64,000 nt of DNA from positions 85,348-149,347 of the forward strand of contig MCFE01000161.1 of assembly GCA_002104905.1 (NCBI GenBank), in the 5' to 3' direction. Positions 12,154 to 25,800 of this stretch are shown one piece after another; within the stretch, counting starts at the first letter, position 1, and each line of letters starts with the position of its first letter. The translations under genes were made by a program, and so were the position numbers. The notes under the pieces were generated by a model that made no database searches, was not told the origin of the DNA, and saw only the letters and a list, made by a program, of their open reading frames with translations. Source of the DNA: Basidiobolus meristosporus CBS 931.73 (taxonomy: Eukaryota > Basidiobolomycota > Basidiobolomycetes > Basidiobolales > Basidiobolaceae).

Positions 12154-15100
12154 ATGGATGCTATAAAAGCCGCTTTAGAAGTCTGCTGGAATCGTTTGAA
12201 GTCCACCATTTCTGTCCTATACCCATTTAGACTATTAGATCGCGCATACAATCAAACCGGCTTTTCACCACATCGTCACCATTTTTTGAATGAGCTTAAA
12301 GACAGCTACTCCAAGGATCCCTTGTCGAGTGGGATTCCCATCCAACTTAGTTCAAACGAACATGAAAAAGCCCTCTTGCAGGCATTCGGTTTTCCCTAGT
12401 CTGGGTTTATCGGAGGCCTCTCATCACGGGGACAATTTCTATCTGAGCCAGTTTCCTCGTCAGGCACGCCGATCAAGGATTCTGGCGGCTCGTCATCAGA
12501 CAGCGTTTGAACATATTGAATCATACATTAGGGTTACCGCCTTTGTATCATTACACCATTACTTTACAGTAACTGTATCCCGTGCAAGTACAGTGGAGGA
12601 GCTTTGCAAACTAATCGAGGCCGAATATGCCTTTAACTATTTGTGCTCTCCGACCCCAGCTAGTAGTCTGGATTACGTTCGGGAGTCTACTCAGAGTTTA
12701 AAGCAACTACTAGATAGGGGCTTGATGGAAGATTTGGCTGACTCAGAGCTGTTAGGTTCCGACAGTACATTGGAGGAAGATGAGGGTAATGCCAAGCCCC
12801 TAATTTGTGGAGCCATTTTCTCCGGAAAAAGGGAGTTGCGCTTTTCCGATACTGTTGGAGATGTCTTGGATAAGAATGATATCGTTCGTGTAGTGAACAT
12901 TTACGAAGGTATTGTGTAGGCATCTTTCGGCCCAAAGTCGGAACATACTAAGATTTTCCTACCTAGAAATGACGATGATCAACGAAACGAGTGGGATTGG
13001 ACACGACTCTCGAAGGTGGTCTAGTCCGACTGCCAATGTCCGGTTAGACGAAACTTTTGTGGATAAACGAACCGGCACATCCCTGCTAACCCAACCCTCA
13101 GATGCCAAGCCGCTAACAGAACAAGTTCGCAATAATTCCGCCGAAATGCGATTTCAGAATATCTTTGAAAACAAGATCTGCCTGAACTATTTTCGACAGT
13201 TTTGCTTGCACGAGTGCACTATAGAAAGTTTTCTCTTTTGGGTAGAAGTAGAGGTGTATAGGTGCACCAAGTCAGCTTTGGTCCCGGTGATTGCAGAATA
13301 TCTTTACAAAGTCTACATTGACACCGATGGTCCATTGCGTATCAACATCCCTGAAGCAATCAGGAGCAATATACTGCCGCCAATTTCATCTTCTGATTAT
13401 CTTCCAAACTTGAACATGTTTGATGAAGCTCAAGAATATGTTTTCGATCTTCTGGCACATCATGTGCTACCTCAATTCGAGGCCAGTGAGCTTTACATAA
13501 AGCTTGTGAATGACCAAGCTGTTGGTAAGCGACTCTATGCCGTAATCTGAAGATGTATCACTATGCTAATACTGCTCAATATTTTAAGATCGGACCAACT
13601 TTGAGCAAGCTTACATCAGTGAGTCGATTACTAAATGGCTTCAATTCGATATCGGAACTGTGGCTAATGTGATGGATACTATAAGTAAATATCAAGAAAA
13701 TCAGCAAGAGATGCAGAGTGCACTACAGGAGAGAGATCATATACTGGAGTTGATTATGAATCAGATGTTCACACATATCCCTATGCGACCGTATTTCACC
13801 GAATCAAGGCATGGCAATGGCGGTCAAAGCACTAAGAACGTCTTGCTTAAGAAAAGACTGGCAAAGCTGGTGGGCCGGAGATCAGTAGAAACAGAAAGCA
13901 TCCAGCTTATCATAAATGAGCTGTTGCCGACCCAAAAACCGTCGTTGAATGATCAAGAGTCCTGGCTTCATCGCAACTCTTCCATTAACACCAACCAAGG
14001 AATGATCAAGAAGAAGAAAATAGAAAGGTTAGAAAAGTTAGAGGATTTTTTTGGGAAAAAGCTGTCTACTACCCAGCTTGCCCATCAGAACTTGGTTAGC
14101 CCAGAGGATGATTTCGAAATCCAGAGCATTCCAGAGGATGTCGATGCTCCATTATGTCCATTGACTACTTACAATGAACTTTCCGCAGGCGAACGCCGAT
14201 TACTTGCGAAGCGTACCCGGAAATTGAACCTTCTCTTTGGAGAGCCAATGAATGAACAATTGGTCTCCAAATCCCTAACGAATCCCATAATTGCAAACAA
14301 GCTGGCCAGTACCACCGCTCAAAACCCATATGATTCTTGCAAGTTTGCTCCCGAGCATGAAGAACTGGGAAGGGAGCAGAAAAATCCAGATTTAGGTGTG
14401 AAAAGCAACTCGAAGGAGATCAAACGCAAAAAGCTCGTCAAACTTCATCAACTGCTAGGAGTGTACCCACCTCCCAATCAGATCGAAAAAGGCTCCTCCC
14501 CAAATGTGAAATGTGAAGAGAGTATGATTCAACGAAATGTCAAGACTGCACCACCTGAGATTCGAAAACTGCAAGTGAAACGAGCCAACAAATTAGAGAA
14601 GGTATTCGGTCAACATCCTCCCAAGGAGTTCATCAAGGTCAATAAAGAAACCGAAATTCCTCTGCAAAAGCGCACCTCCATTGTATCCTACTTGCTAGAC
14701 GCCGAGAGTTCTATGGATGATCTGATGCACTACCTTAAACTCTTGTCAGCAATCAAGGATAAACAACCACTCACTGGGCCGCTACTTAGGGATGCATCGG
14801 ATAGCTGTGAGGAACTGTCTGAGGATGAAGATCACTTGGCATGCGATAGTATCGATAAGGCGACTCGTCAGAAGAAACTGTCAAAACTTCGTAGATTCTT
14901 TGGCAATGATCTCGGTTTAGAGTCGCTAATCACGCAGAATATACTTCTTCGCCAGCAACTGGTCGCTGAAAGCTTATATGGTATGAATAAGGAGAGTGAA
15001 TTATTTGGACAACACTTGAATGATTTGGAGCTTACTGAGGACGAAGCAGCTGAGGAGTATGTACGTCAAGCGATGAAAACCGATTTTGAGCAATTACGCA

Positions 15101-15255
15101 GAGAGGTTCAAGATTTACATCGCTTGGATTCTCGTGATTATTCACAAGGTAATATCATGAAGCGGGTAGCCAGAACTTCCAGTGCTCCAGGAGCCAACCC
15201 CTTCCGCCCTCTGCGCACCAACACGTACTCGGCAACTAATAACACAAACAAATGA
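12154..15255 (+). CDS. RGS-domain protein with repeated K/L-rich FFG-type motifs
   Basis: Regulator of G-protein signalling, expected to speed GTP hydrolysis by G-alpha. The firm exons are the one ending at 12908, 12967-13524 and 13589-15255 (introns 12909-12966 and 13525-13588, phases consistent). The 5' end is uncertain. The ATG at 12154 opens a convincing frame to about 12380, a Ser/Gly-rich segment follows a TTTTCCCTAG acceptor, and coding then moves to another frame by about 12560, so at least one unresolved intron lies in 12380-12560. A pre-RGS region (ASTVEELCKLIEAEY to DKNDIVRVVNIYE) may be a small ubiquitin- or DIX-like fold. The RGS box spans about 13144-13660 (FRQFCLHECTIESFLFWVE, AIRSNI, FDEAQEYVFDLL). 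The tail of about 500 residues holds six K/L-rich motifs such as EKLEDFFG, LNLLFG, LEKVFG and LRRFFG, and acidic clusters. The motifs' role is unknown. Confidence 0.85.
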
Positions 15256-17586
15256 AGACCCCGAATCTTACTAACGTATTCCCGCAAGTAGCTGCGCTAT
15301 ACTTTCCAGATACCCTTTTTGATATAGCATGTACACAATCAGCCTTTTTTCAACACCTTGGGCCCACTAAGAGGACCCTCAAGCTTTCCTAATTCCATTA
15401 CAGCCCATCAACATCATACTGCAAACCAAGCTTAAATTATCAACCCTCGTATTTACTATAACCGTTAAAGCAAATCCTAAGTCGTACGCCAGTAACCTTA
15501 CACAACGCATCTCAACCAGTAGAATATTAATAAACCTTAATTGACGATCTGATTGAATTCAATATGGGTTTAGAATATTGCCCTATAGTGTTCATTGAAG
15601 TATAAAAATGACCGTTATGTTTCATATCACTCAACCCATAATTGTAACGATATCTTAATGTACTAAATATGTCTGCTAGCAAGCCGAATAACTCGGTTTG
15701 ACTAACTTGGAACACAACTGAGTGTTAGTTGATATCTATAATCCCGCACAAAGGCGCATCACGAACCTTTCCACTCATTGATGTACAAAGAAGTCAGGCA
15801 TTCCGCTACAAAACACCTGAATACATAGTGTAATGATATTTATGCTAATTACATACATTTATTATTCTGCAATGGCATACGAAAGATTCTTGATAGAAAA
15901 TTACCAGATGCCAAATATCCATTCAAACATTGAGATGCCTCAGCAGTACTAAGAGTAGCAGTGTATTCCTCCGGTAGACAACGGGTTCTCGGTGGATATG
16001 AGCTGAATACTTTCACAGTCTGTGCAATTGAAGCATCGGTCAATCCCACCCCAGTACCCCGAACCCTTAGTAAATTATCCGTGCCAACATATTCCAGGAT
16101 TATTGATTAGCTACTGGTACTCCGTCCAAATATGTACTTTTCGAAGGGAGGGGGTGACAGTATCGATAGACGGTTGAACACATTACCATAACGAGCGTGG
16201 ATGATGGAAACTTGAACACATCCTTAAAACATTCAGAATTGTTCTGGAGAAATGGCAAGCCCTAGGTCTGAGCTGGCCCTGCCTACGATCATGCACGATG
16301 TAACCTTTCTTTTTCAGCTTTGACGAAGATTTCCTACATAGAAACGTTTTTCCCGCTCACGTCCTTCAGGCTCTATCACAGGCGTTTCTGTGAAAGAGAC
16401 CCTATTTTAATGAGATACAAAATTTTTATCTAGAATATTAACATATTTTGAATCCTGACGCCAAAGCTATTAGAAATCAGGTTTCCACCAGCATGTTGAG
16501 TATGTTGGGTTCTCAATAATTACCACGGTTTCTAGGGTACTCTTGCAAGTATCTCTGGGATGGCCCAGGTCTGTATATCAGAACGTGACATACCCCTACG
16601 TGTAAGTGTGTAGGCTTGTGGGACCTGCGAACAGATGTTCAAGGTTGTCTAAGAGTGAAGAATATTTAGTAGAATGGCTTGGGAAAATACGTTGAAAGGA
16701 TTGCTGAGACTGTATTAGGGATGTTGATGATTAGTATAATAATTGTACCGATTTTCTCTATTAATCGAAATAAACAGCAGGTATCAGCGAATATTAGATC
16801 AGGAATTACCGATCAAACAATACCTACTGGGGCAGCTTACACCACTACTACTATTATTATTATTATTATTATGGAGAAACCTTGATTTTGTTACCAATGA
16901 TTTCCACCGAATCCAACCCCTGCCCCAATACACTTTGATGGCTGGGAAAAACCTATATTTGCGGAGAGACCGAGTCACAACACCAAGTTATTCAACATTT
17001 TATCTTGCTGATTATTCCAAGACATAATATTGACTAGTAACAGGAAGTGAATGTGAGACAGCTGCCCTTGTGTGTGGGAACTGTTATCAGCGAAATTGGC
17101 CAATCCAAATGAGATGGTGTGTCACTACTTGTGCCATGGACCTATGAAATTAACAGCGGTTTGGCTTCTAATACACGGCAGGTGCACTCTAAAATCACCA
17201 TCTTGCGGCTGAATTGGCTTATATGGGAACCAGTGGAGATAATCTCGAGATTCCTCTTCATCTTATGAATTCAAGTCACAACGCATCTGTAAAAAGTAGT
17301 TTTCTGTATATTGTGATCATATAATTATCCTTGAAATATGGGAGCTCCTTCCAAACTTGGCACTAAACACTGCACATATGATGATGAGGGTTTCACTGAT
17401 GAAAATTCCACTTCCCTTGCACCAATTAATAGCATTCAACTGTGTGGGACGCTGAACCCATTTGGTTGCATTATGAGTGTTTCTATGTATGGCTGCATTC
17501 ATTCGAAGAATCCCATCACTGTACATTCCAATATTGTGGAGAAATGCACGTTACTCATGTAACGTGAATATTGCTCAGCTCCTCTG
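15256..17586. other. Intergenic between the RGS gene and XDH
   Basis: 2.3 kb with no firm gene. A minus-strand open stretch at about 16112-15849 (GTDNLLRVRGTGVGL, then a YPPRTRCLPEEY segment) looks protein-like and could be one exon or a relic, but I found no partner exon. Other ORFs, such as 17338-17562 (+), show no family features. Confidence 0.45.
16843..16872 (+). repeat. ACT/ATT trinucleotide microsatellite
   Basis: About three ACT units run into about seven ATT units in the XDH upstream region. Confidence 0.8.
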
Positions 17587-17594
17587 TATATAAG
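17587..17594 (+). promoter_or_regulatory. TATA box (TATATAAG) of XDH
   Basis: TATATAAG lies about 117 nt before the ATG at 17711, followed by a pyrimidine-rich leader typical of a fungal core promoter. Confidence 0.5.
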
Positions 17595-17710
17595 TTCTTG
17601 GGAACTTCTCCACAACCTCACTGCGCTGCCCTTTTCCGACTCGTATTTATACACCCATTCCATATCATTCGTTTAGCATATTCTATTTTTGAGCATTTTA
17701 TTAAAGCAGC

Positions 17711-20700
17711 ATGAGTGTACAAAGCTATTCTGACACTTTGACATTTTACGTTAATGGAACCCGTGTGGCTCTGAGAAATCCAGACCCTGAGATGACTCTA
17801 CTTCAATACCTCCGTCACGCTGGTTTGACTGGGACCAAACTTGGTTGCGGCGAAGGTGGTTGTGGTAAGCTAACTATTCTTTACCTCGATGAATATGTTA
17901 GTATACATGCTGAACACTGATTTGAATTAGGCGCCTGTACACTACTAGTCTCTTCCTATGATCCTGACACCCGTAAAATTTCTCACACTTCTGTCAACGC
18001 ATGTTTGGCTCCGCTTTGTGCTATGGATGGAAAGCATGTGATAACCGTTGAAGGCCTTGGTAATTCCAAGAATCCACATCCAGTCCAGGAAAGAATTGCC
18101 CTAAGCCACGGATCGCAATGTGGCTTCTGTACCCCTGGCATTGTCATGTCTCTATACGCGCTATTAAGAAATAACCCGAATCCTACCGAACACGAGATTG
18201 AAGAAGCATTTGACGGAAACCTTTGCCGTTGTACTGGTTACCGACCCATTCTTGATGCTGCAAAAACGTTTGCTGTTCCCTCTGGTGGTTGTTGTGGTGG
18301 AAAAGCCAGTGGTGGTGGCTGTTGCATGGATGAAGGCCCAGTGGTCGCTAAAGAAGAGGTCACTGGATGCGGCAGAGCTGGAGGCTGTTGTCAAAATAAG
18401 AAGGATTTTGATCAAGAGCTCAGCAATTCAGTGACCACTGATAAATTCGAGCCAGTGAAGCTCAAGAAATACGATCCTACACAGGAGCTGATCTTTCCTC
18501 CAGCCTTGATCAAATATGCACATGCGGAGAAGGGCGCTGACAATGGTGTTAGACCATTAGCTTTCTCCAACAACAAGTACAAGTGGTATCGCCCTCTCGA
18601 GCTTGAAGAGCTATTGCAACTCAAAGCCGAATATCCTGATGCCAAAATCATCGCCGGTAATTCGGAGGTTGGAATTGAAATCAAGTTCAAGCACATCTAC
18701 TATCCAGTTATGATTTACGTTGGAGACATCAAGGAGTTGAAGAAGGTGGAGTATACAGAAGATGGCATCACTTTCGGCGCCAACGTCACCTTATCTTATT
18801 TCGAGCATGTCTTGAAGGAGGCAGTAGAGAAGTATGAGCCTTCAAAAACCGAGAATTTCAAGGCTTACCTGAGCAATCTTCGTTGGTTTGCTGGCCGCCA
18901 GATCCGAAACGTTGGTACCATTGCTGGAAATATCGTCACCGCCTCTCCAATTTCCGATTTGAATCCCGTATTTGTTGCTTCTCGTGCAGTGATGGTGGTT
19001 GCTTCAAAGGATGGTGGTTTACGATCAATCAAGATGACCGAATTCTTCCTTGGATACCGTAAAACAGCACTTCGTGCAGGGGAGGTTGTAATTTCCCTAT
19101 CGATCCCCTTCACATCTGAATACGAGTTTACCCAATCATTCAAGCAAGCAAAGAGAAAGGATGATGACATTGCCATCGTTAACGGTGGTTTGCGAGTGAA
19201 GTTTGAGAAGAGGGATGGAAAGTTCATAGTTAAGGATTCCGTCTTTGCATTTGGTGGGATGGGTCCTACCACATTGCAAACCGCATCTGCCACTGAATTC
19301 TTGATCGGTAAGGAATGGGGATACCGCGAAGATTACTTGGAGGTTATCAATCGACTTGGATATGATCTTCCGATTCAGTATTCCTCTCCAGGAGGTATGG
19401 CGGAGTACCGTAAGGCTTTGGCATCAAGCTTCTTTTACAAGTTTTGGTGCTTCATTTCGGAGAAGTTAGGACTTGATATTCCTGAAGCCAAATTTGCCAA
19501 TGAGCTGAAAGACATCGAACGTGCTATTTCACAAGCTTCCCAATCTATGCCTACGCGTCCTGAGTCCATTGTTGGAAAGAACGTTGCTCATTTAAGTGCT
19601 GTCAAGCAGGTTACCGGTGAAGCTATATATGTGGATGATATGCCTTCATATAGCGGAGAGCTTTACGGAGCGGTTGTAACCTCCAAGAAGGCCCATGCCA
19701 AGATTTTAAAGGTTGATTCTAGTATGGCTGAAGAAGCTGATGGGTTTGTGGGCTTCTACTCTGCTAAAGATGTTCCTGGCTCAAACACTTGGGGTCCTAC
19801 TTTCCAGGACGAGCAAATTTTCGCTACCGATGAGGTTTACTTCTTGGGTCAGGTGATTGGTATTGTTATTGCGAAATCTCAAAATGAAGCACAAGCTGCA
19901 GCTAGAATGGTTCACGTGGAGTATGAAGAACTTCCTCATATTCTTACAATCGAGGAGGCCATTGAAAAGGAGTCCTACATCCCAGCTGACCGAGATATCA
20001 CCCGAGGTGATGTGGATAAAGCTTTCACAGAATGCGACCATATATTTGAAGGAGAGTCAAGAGTTGGAGGTCAGGAACACTTCTACCTTGAGACCAATGC
20101 TTGCATTGTCGTCCCCAAGGAAGATACCGAAATGGAAGTTTTCAGTAGCACACAAAATCCAACTGAGACTCAGCATGTCGTTGCTAAAGTTCTTGGGTGC
20201 CCAGACAGCAGAATTACCGTTCGTACCAAACGTCTTGGCGGTGGTTTCGGTGGCAAGGAGAGCAGAACTGTCATGCTAACAGCCCCATTAGCTGTTGCTG
20301 CCTATCATCTACGTAAACCTATTCGCTGTATGCTTGATCGTGACGAGGATATGCTTTTGACCGGACAAAGGCATCCTTTCTTGGGTAGATGGAAGGTTGG
20401 TGTCAACAAGGATGGCAAGATCCAAGCACTAGACATCCAACTATATGCAAATGCTGGTTGGTCTGCTGATCTGACCATGGCTGTCGTCGAGCGTGCTATG
20501 TCCCATAGTGATAATTGCTACTACATCCCTAACGTTCGTGTCATTGGCAAGGGATGTATCACAAACATTCATTCGAATACCGCCTTCAGAGGCTTCGGTG
20601 GCCCTCAAGGAATGGTCATCTGTGAGAACTGGGTACATGAGGTTGCAGAGAACCTCGATATTCCAGTAGACGAATTCCGGGAAATCAATATGTACAAGGA

Positions 20701-21850
20701 AGGCCAACTCACCCACTTCAACCAAGAGATCACCGACTGGCACATCCCTTTGATGTGGAAGCAAATCAAAGAAACGTCGAACTATGCGGCCAAACGTCGT
20801 GAGGTTGATGAGTTCAACAAAGTTCACAAATTCAAGAAGAGAGGTTTGGCGATCATCCCTACCAAGTTCGGTATCTCATTCACCGCCAGATTCCTTAACC
20901 AAGCCGGTGCCCTGGTTCACATCTATACAGACGGGTCGGTGCTTTTAACCCATGGTGGTATTGAAATGGGACAAGGTATTCACACGAAAATGGCGCAAAT
21001 TGCTGCTGAAGCCTTAAACGTGCCATTGGAGAAGGTCTTTATCAGCGAAACTGCCACTAATACCGTCGCCAACACAAGTCCAACTGCTGCTTCAGCCGGA
21101 TCCGATCTTAACGGCCAAGCCGTCAAAGCTGCGTGCGACCAGGTTGCTGAAAGATTAAAGCCGTATCGTGAGAAGATGCCTGAAGCCTCTCTTGGTGAAC
21201 TTGCCAAAGCTGCTTATTTCGACCGAGTGAATCTCTCTGCCAATGGACATTATAAGACTCCTGATATTGGTTACACTTGGGGCAAGAACGAAGGAATGAT
21301 GTTCTTCTATTTCACCTTGGGTGTTGCCGTTTCCGAAGTTGAGGTAGACATTCTCACGGGAGACCATACAATTTTGAGTACCGATGTGCTCATGGATGTT
21401 GGCCAGTCACTGAACTATTCGATTGATCTTGGTCAAGTCGAAGGTGCTTGGTTACAGGGTGCTGGCTGGTCCACTATGGAAGAAACACTATTTTTCCCCA
21501 ATGGCATGCTCTTCACTCGAGGACCGGGTAATTACAAAATCCCAGGCTTCCGTGATATTCCCCAACAATTCCGAGTTGACCTTCTCGATGGCGTGGAGTA
21601 CAAAAGACTCAAGACAATTCACAGTAGCAAAGGCATCGGAGAGCCGCCATTCTTCTTGGGTACATCTGTCTTCTATGCTATTCGCGATGCTATCTCAGCC
21701 GCTCGTAAAGATAATGGGGTCACTGGAACCTTTACTCTCTCTCACCCCGCCACTGCTGAGAAGATTCGCATGGCCTGCGCCGACGAGATTGCCACCCTGT
21801 CCAAAATAGAGCACAAGGAGGGAGAAAAGCCATGGGCAATTCGCGTATAA
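17711..21850 (+). CDS. XDH: Xanthine dehydrogenase
   Basis: Molybdo-flavoenzyme that oxidises hypoxanthine to xanthine and urate with NAD+; purine catabolism. Two exons, 17711-17864 and 17931-21850 (intron GTAAGC...TTAG, phase 1), give 1357 residues, the usual family length. In order: N-terminal 2Fe-2S domain ([10 protein letters not shown]), second 2Fe-2S domain ([19 protein letters not shown]), the Cys-rich linker ([22 protein letters not shown]) common in eukaryotic XDH, the FAD domain ([24 protein letters not shown]), then the molybdopterin domains ([40 protein letters not shown]). The residues equivalent to bovine Glu802, Arg880 and Glu1261 are present, and [13 protein letters not shown] keeps the purine-stacking Phe, which favours XDH over aldehyde oxidase. 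Nothing is truncated. Nitrogen control through GATA sites would be expected but was not checked in detail. Confidence 0.97.
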
Positions 21851-22866
21851 CCCAGAGATCTATTTGAGTTGTAGTTTTATTGAAAAGGTCCGTGAAATGT
21901 CGCATCATCCGGTGTATATAAACAGTCTCGACATTGATAATTTCTCATAAGCCCAAAATAAACCCATGATACCGCTATGCACTGAAATTTACATATTGAT
22001 CTATGGATATGGCCAAGGGTGCCGAGCCAATAATCCATTTCGAGCGGAGATTCTATTTCTATACCCGCATGTAGGCGACGACAGACCTAATTCGATGTCT
22101 GGCAGAGGGAGAGGGAGAGACGGACTGCTGAACCCATTAGGCTGAATTTCATGGCGCCAACTCTAGATGTGACAACTTTTGACTGGTGTTTGCAAGCCAA
22201 CCATGTGATCATCAGGAGTAGAAATGTTGGGCTACTAACCCATTATGATACAGTCTGACAGAAAGATGGAAGCTTAGCTAATTAGAGTGAAATCATTTCA
22301 AATTGGCGATCGCGATTGGTGAGAAGCATGCCCAGAAGCGGATTGTTGCAGTCGCAAAGGTTGTTGAATCGTCCAATTTAACTGAAACAACCTAAGGGAA
22401 GTGCTTCAACTCGTGGATGCCCCTGAATGACAGGAGAGGCTGCTTCCGCTATACCGTGAAATAAACTCAAGCTGGTGTGTGGATGGTCATCCCATTGGCT
22501 GGCGATGAACCTTCCCAATAAATGCTCCAATTACTAGCGGGGTTTGTGGGCGATATTATATCACAACTAAGCCATCATAATAACGGCTATCACTGCTTTC
22601 TTGCGTTCGACATTTTGTAACACAGTCGGATATAACATTCTCTACTCCATTACTACTGTTCTTAGCTCCCTGCATCGATTCTCTTCACCTCCATTCTCAT
22701 ACCTTTGAGGCTAGCGGAATCTCTCCTCTCCACCTTGTGCTTTTCTATTTATTCGCATTGCTCTTTTTTACTTGAACTCGTGTAGAGCAAGCCGCTCTTG
22801 TTATTGCGTGCTTTGGAAGGCATATCTCTCTTGAAACCATAAGGGGTGTTTGGTAACAGTATATCG
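21851..22866. other. Intergenic between XDH and the DOCK gene
   Basis: About 1 kb holding the XDH 3' end and the DOCK promoter. A pyrimidine-rich leader lies at about 22640-22760. No obvious TATA box or other gene is seen. Confidence 0.5.
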
Positions 22867-25800
22867 ATGTGGCAGCCACTTCCTCGGATTGCAGAAGGAA
22901 TAGCCATCTTCCAGTTCTTATCCTTGAGCCCCGACGTAGTTGATGAAGCTCTTAGAGAATCTGCCTCCCCCAATCTCAAGTACCTAGTCGATTTAGAAGT
23001 AGGTGACATTGTTTATGCATATGAGCAGTTGGGAGGTTGGTTTAAAGGCTATGTGATATCGTCATTTCCGCCAAATTCACCACCTCGAACTGGCATATTT
23101 CCCGCCAATCACGTTCAGATCCGCTCGTATCGGACTAGCTTGGCGACGGTTGCGTCTAGCGAATTGCAACATGGGGTTACAGGATACTTGAGTTCAGAGA
23201 CACCAAAACTCTCCCCTGAGCACCAAAGAATGTCGCCCTTATTAAGATCAAATTCGGCGCTTGTGACTAAGAGTTCCTTGACTTCAAGCTCTGCAACAAA
23301 CCCCAACCGCCTTCGCCCATTGAGCCTACAGGAAAAAACTCTAGGCAATATCCAACCAAGCGCGCCAACAATCCCTCAATTGAAGCCTTATAGAACTGCA
23401 AGTGGATTTATGGAACCGTTGATTGATATCATCTCCAGTGTTTTGAAAGAGTGGTGCTCCTATTTACCAATCTACTTGCGGGATTGCAATTACGAGCTAT
23501 TCAACCAGGTGAAAGGATATATGTCAATTCTTTTCAAAGGGCGTAGACAACTTCTTTCACAAACGCTATCGTTAGAGGATTTGAATAAGCTGCGCTCGGA
23601 ACTGATCCACACGATATTGTTGTGCAACAAGCTTCAAGGATTGGACTCTATCGTTCTTCATAAGGAGAAAGGACTTCCTATTGACGAAAAAAACTCACCC
23701 TTGACTGCACTGTATAAAAGCCATGTTGAGCTCTCAGGCGATGGAGATGGTAGGCAGCTCGAGGACCTGCTGGTGACGAGCCCTCCACACTCTCCACTGG
23801 GGTTGAACTCAACGCCAGTTAAGAAGATATTGCCCAAGGTTGGGATGGAGAGCATCTCCGGTTTGCACCATCTTTTCTTCGATTTGAAAGCCTTTGTTGC
23901 CTCCATATGTTCTACAGGAGAATACTCCGAGCTCCACTTCTCATTGTTCAACAGAACGACAGCCAAGTTCATTAGTGAGGAATTCCTGATTGTCCTTACA
24001 TCCCAAGGGATGCCTAGCGATCCCAACCGGATAGGCAGGTTACGCACCCTATTCTCCGATTTATCACAGAAGGATATTAGCGACCAGTTATATCTTGTGT
24101 GCAGGATAGTCCGTATCGGTCGAACTCTTTTATTAGAGAAGTCCAAGGATGGCTTAGAACTTTCATCATCTTCTGTAGACATGCCCAGTCGGATGAACTC
24201 GCTCAGCAGTAGATCAGGGAGCGAGGCAATTAATTACAGAAGGCCATTTGGATGTGCTGTATTGTCCGTCAGCGAGATGTTTAAAGCTAGCAATCAAGCT
24301 GATGCCCTGCGAGAGTCGGTTATCAAAATATATACTCCCTTGAACGATACCACCTTCTTCTCATTGCACGAAAGCATCATCAATCAAACCGGTGAATACG
24401 AGCAATCCTCAAGGGCTGAAAGTATTTGTGTGTCGTTTCGAGTGTTTCAAGGACAGGCCCAGGTCCTCGTAAGGGAGCATCCCACTCTGTTACTCGGCAT
24501 CCCGATCACCCCGCGACTAGGGTTTCCGGATGTAGTACTGCCCGGCGATAACCGAAATGCCATGCACTTGACACTTTGCTCCGGCGATTTCCAGCAAGGC
24601 CGTAGAGCAACCGCCAAGAATATTCAGGTCAAAGTGGAGGTGCGCTCGAATGAAGGAAACGGAGTGCCATTGAACGGCGCCATATGCCGTGGTTCTGGGG
24701 AAGCCAATGTAACTCAGTATGACTCAGTGGTGATCTATCACTCAAATAACCCCCGATGGGATGAATCCATCAAGATTGAAGTGACTCCGGACATCTTCAA
24801 GAGCTCCCATATCTTCTTCACATTTCGCCATTGTTCCAGCAAGGAACAGTCTGGCTCTACGCTCTCTCTAGGCAGCAAGGAAAAATCCACTGACAGCAGT
24901 AATTTTGCATTCGCATTTTTGCCTCTCTCGCTCGACAATCATCATACCATAGTTTCGGATGGCACTCATTCACTGGCGTTGTACAAGTACGACCCAAAGA
25001 TTGTCGCATCAACGACGTATCTTAAATGCTGCACCAACACTTCAAGGCCTAACAAGCTCATGTCTTTTGAAAGCCTAGACCTGGTCAAGAACTATACTTC
25101 ACCATCCGGAATAACCCCTTTGAAGGATACGTTCGTTGTAAGGACGTTTTTATGCTCGACGAGATTAACCCACAGCGAGTCTTTAGTCAACCTTCTACAC
25201 TGGAAGGAGGCACTGCTTACTCGGCACGATATGCGTTCTATTCTGAAGAATTTCACTTTCATAGGGGAGTTGGAGATTGTTAAATTTCTACAGGATATAT
25301 TTGATGTATTGTTCGACTTGTTAGGCGCACCTTCTTCCTCTTTTCAACACAGAGATACCCCGGTAAAGCAAAGCTCTCATCAGCGCCAACCCTCTGTGTC
25401 AGGGGCCGGGCCTACACTGGATGATTTAGTGTTTGCTGCGTTGGTATTTGTGCTAAATATAGTGTCCGACCGACGTTTTACCAACTTCAGACCGGTTCTA
25501 GATGTATATATCGAGAATCATTTTTCTTCCTCTCGAGTATCCAAGCATCTTATCTCCTCTATGAGAAAGTTGCTCTTGGATCCAACGAACTCTACGCAAG
25601 CGATGGGACTCCGCTCTAGCATAAAAGCCTGGGAATATCTGTTCAAGTTGATCGTTAGGTCGTGGGGTATTCACAGAGCCGAGGAGAAGGACAAGGCCGT
25701 CAATACTGAACCCCCTGGAGCCGCTCCGCCATCGAGGGATGACTCTGTAGATAGCCAGAATGAGTTTAAAATGAGCCTTTGGAGCCTCTTTGGAGATATC

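Noticed and set aside
18164-21367. Several antisense ORFs inside XDH and, further on, inside DOCK
   Set aside because: Shadows of long coding frames; no independent promoter, splice or domain evidence.
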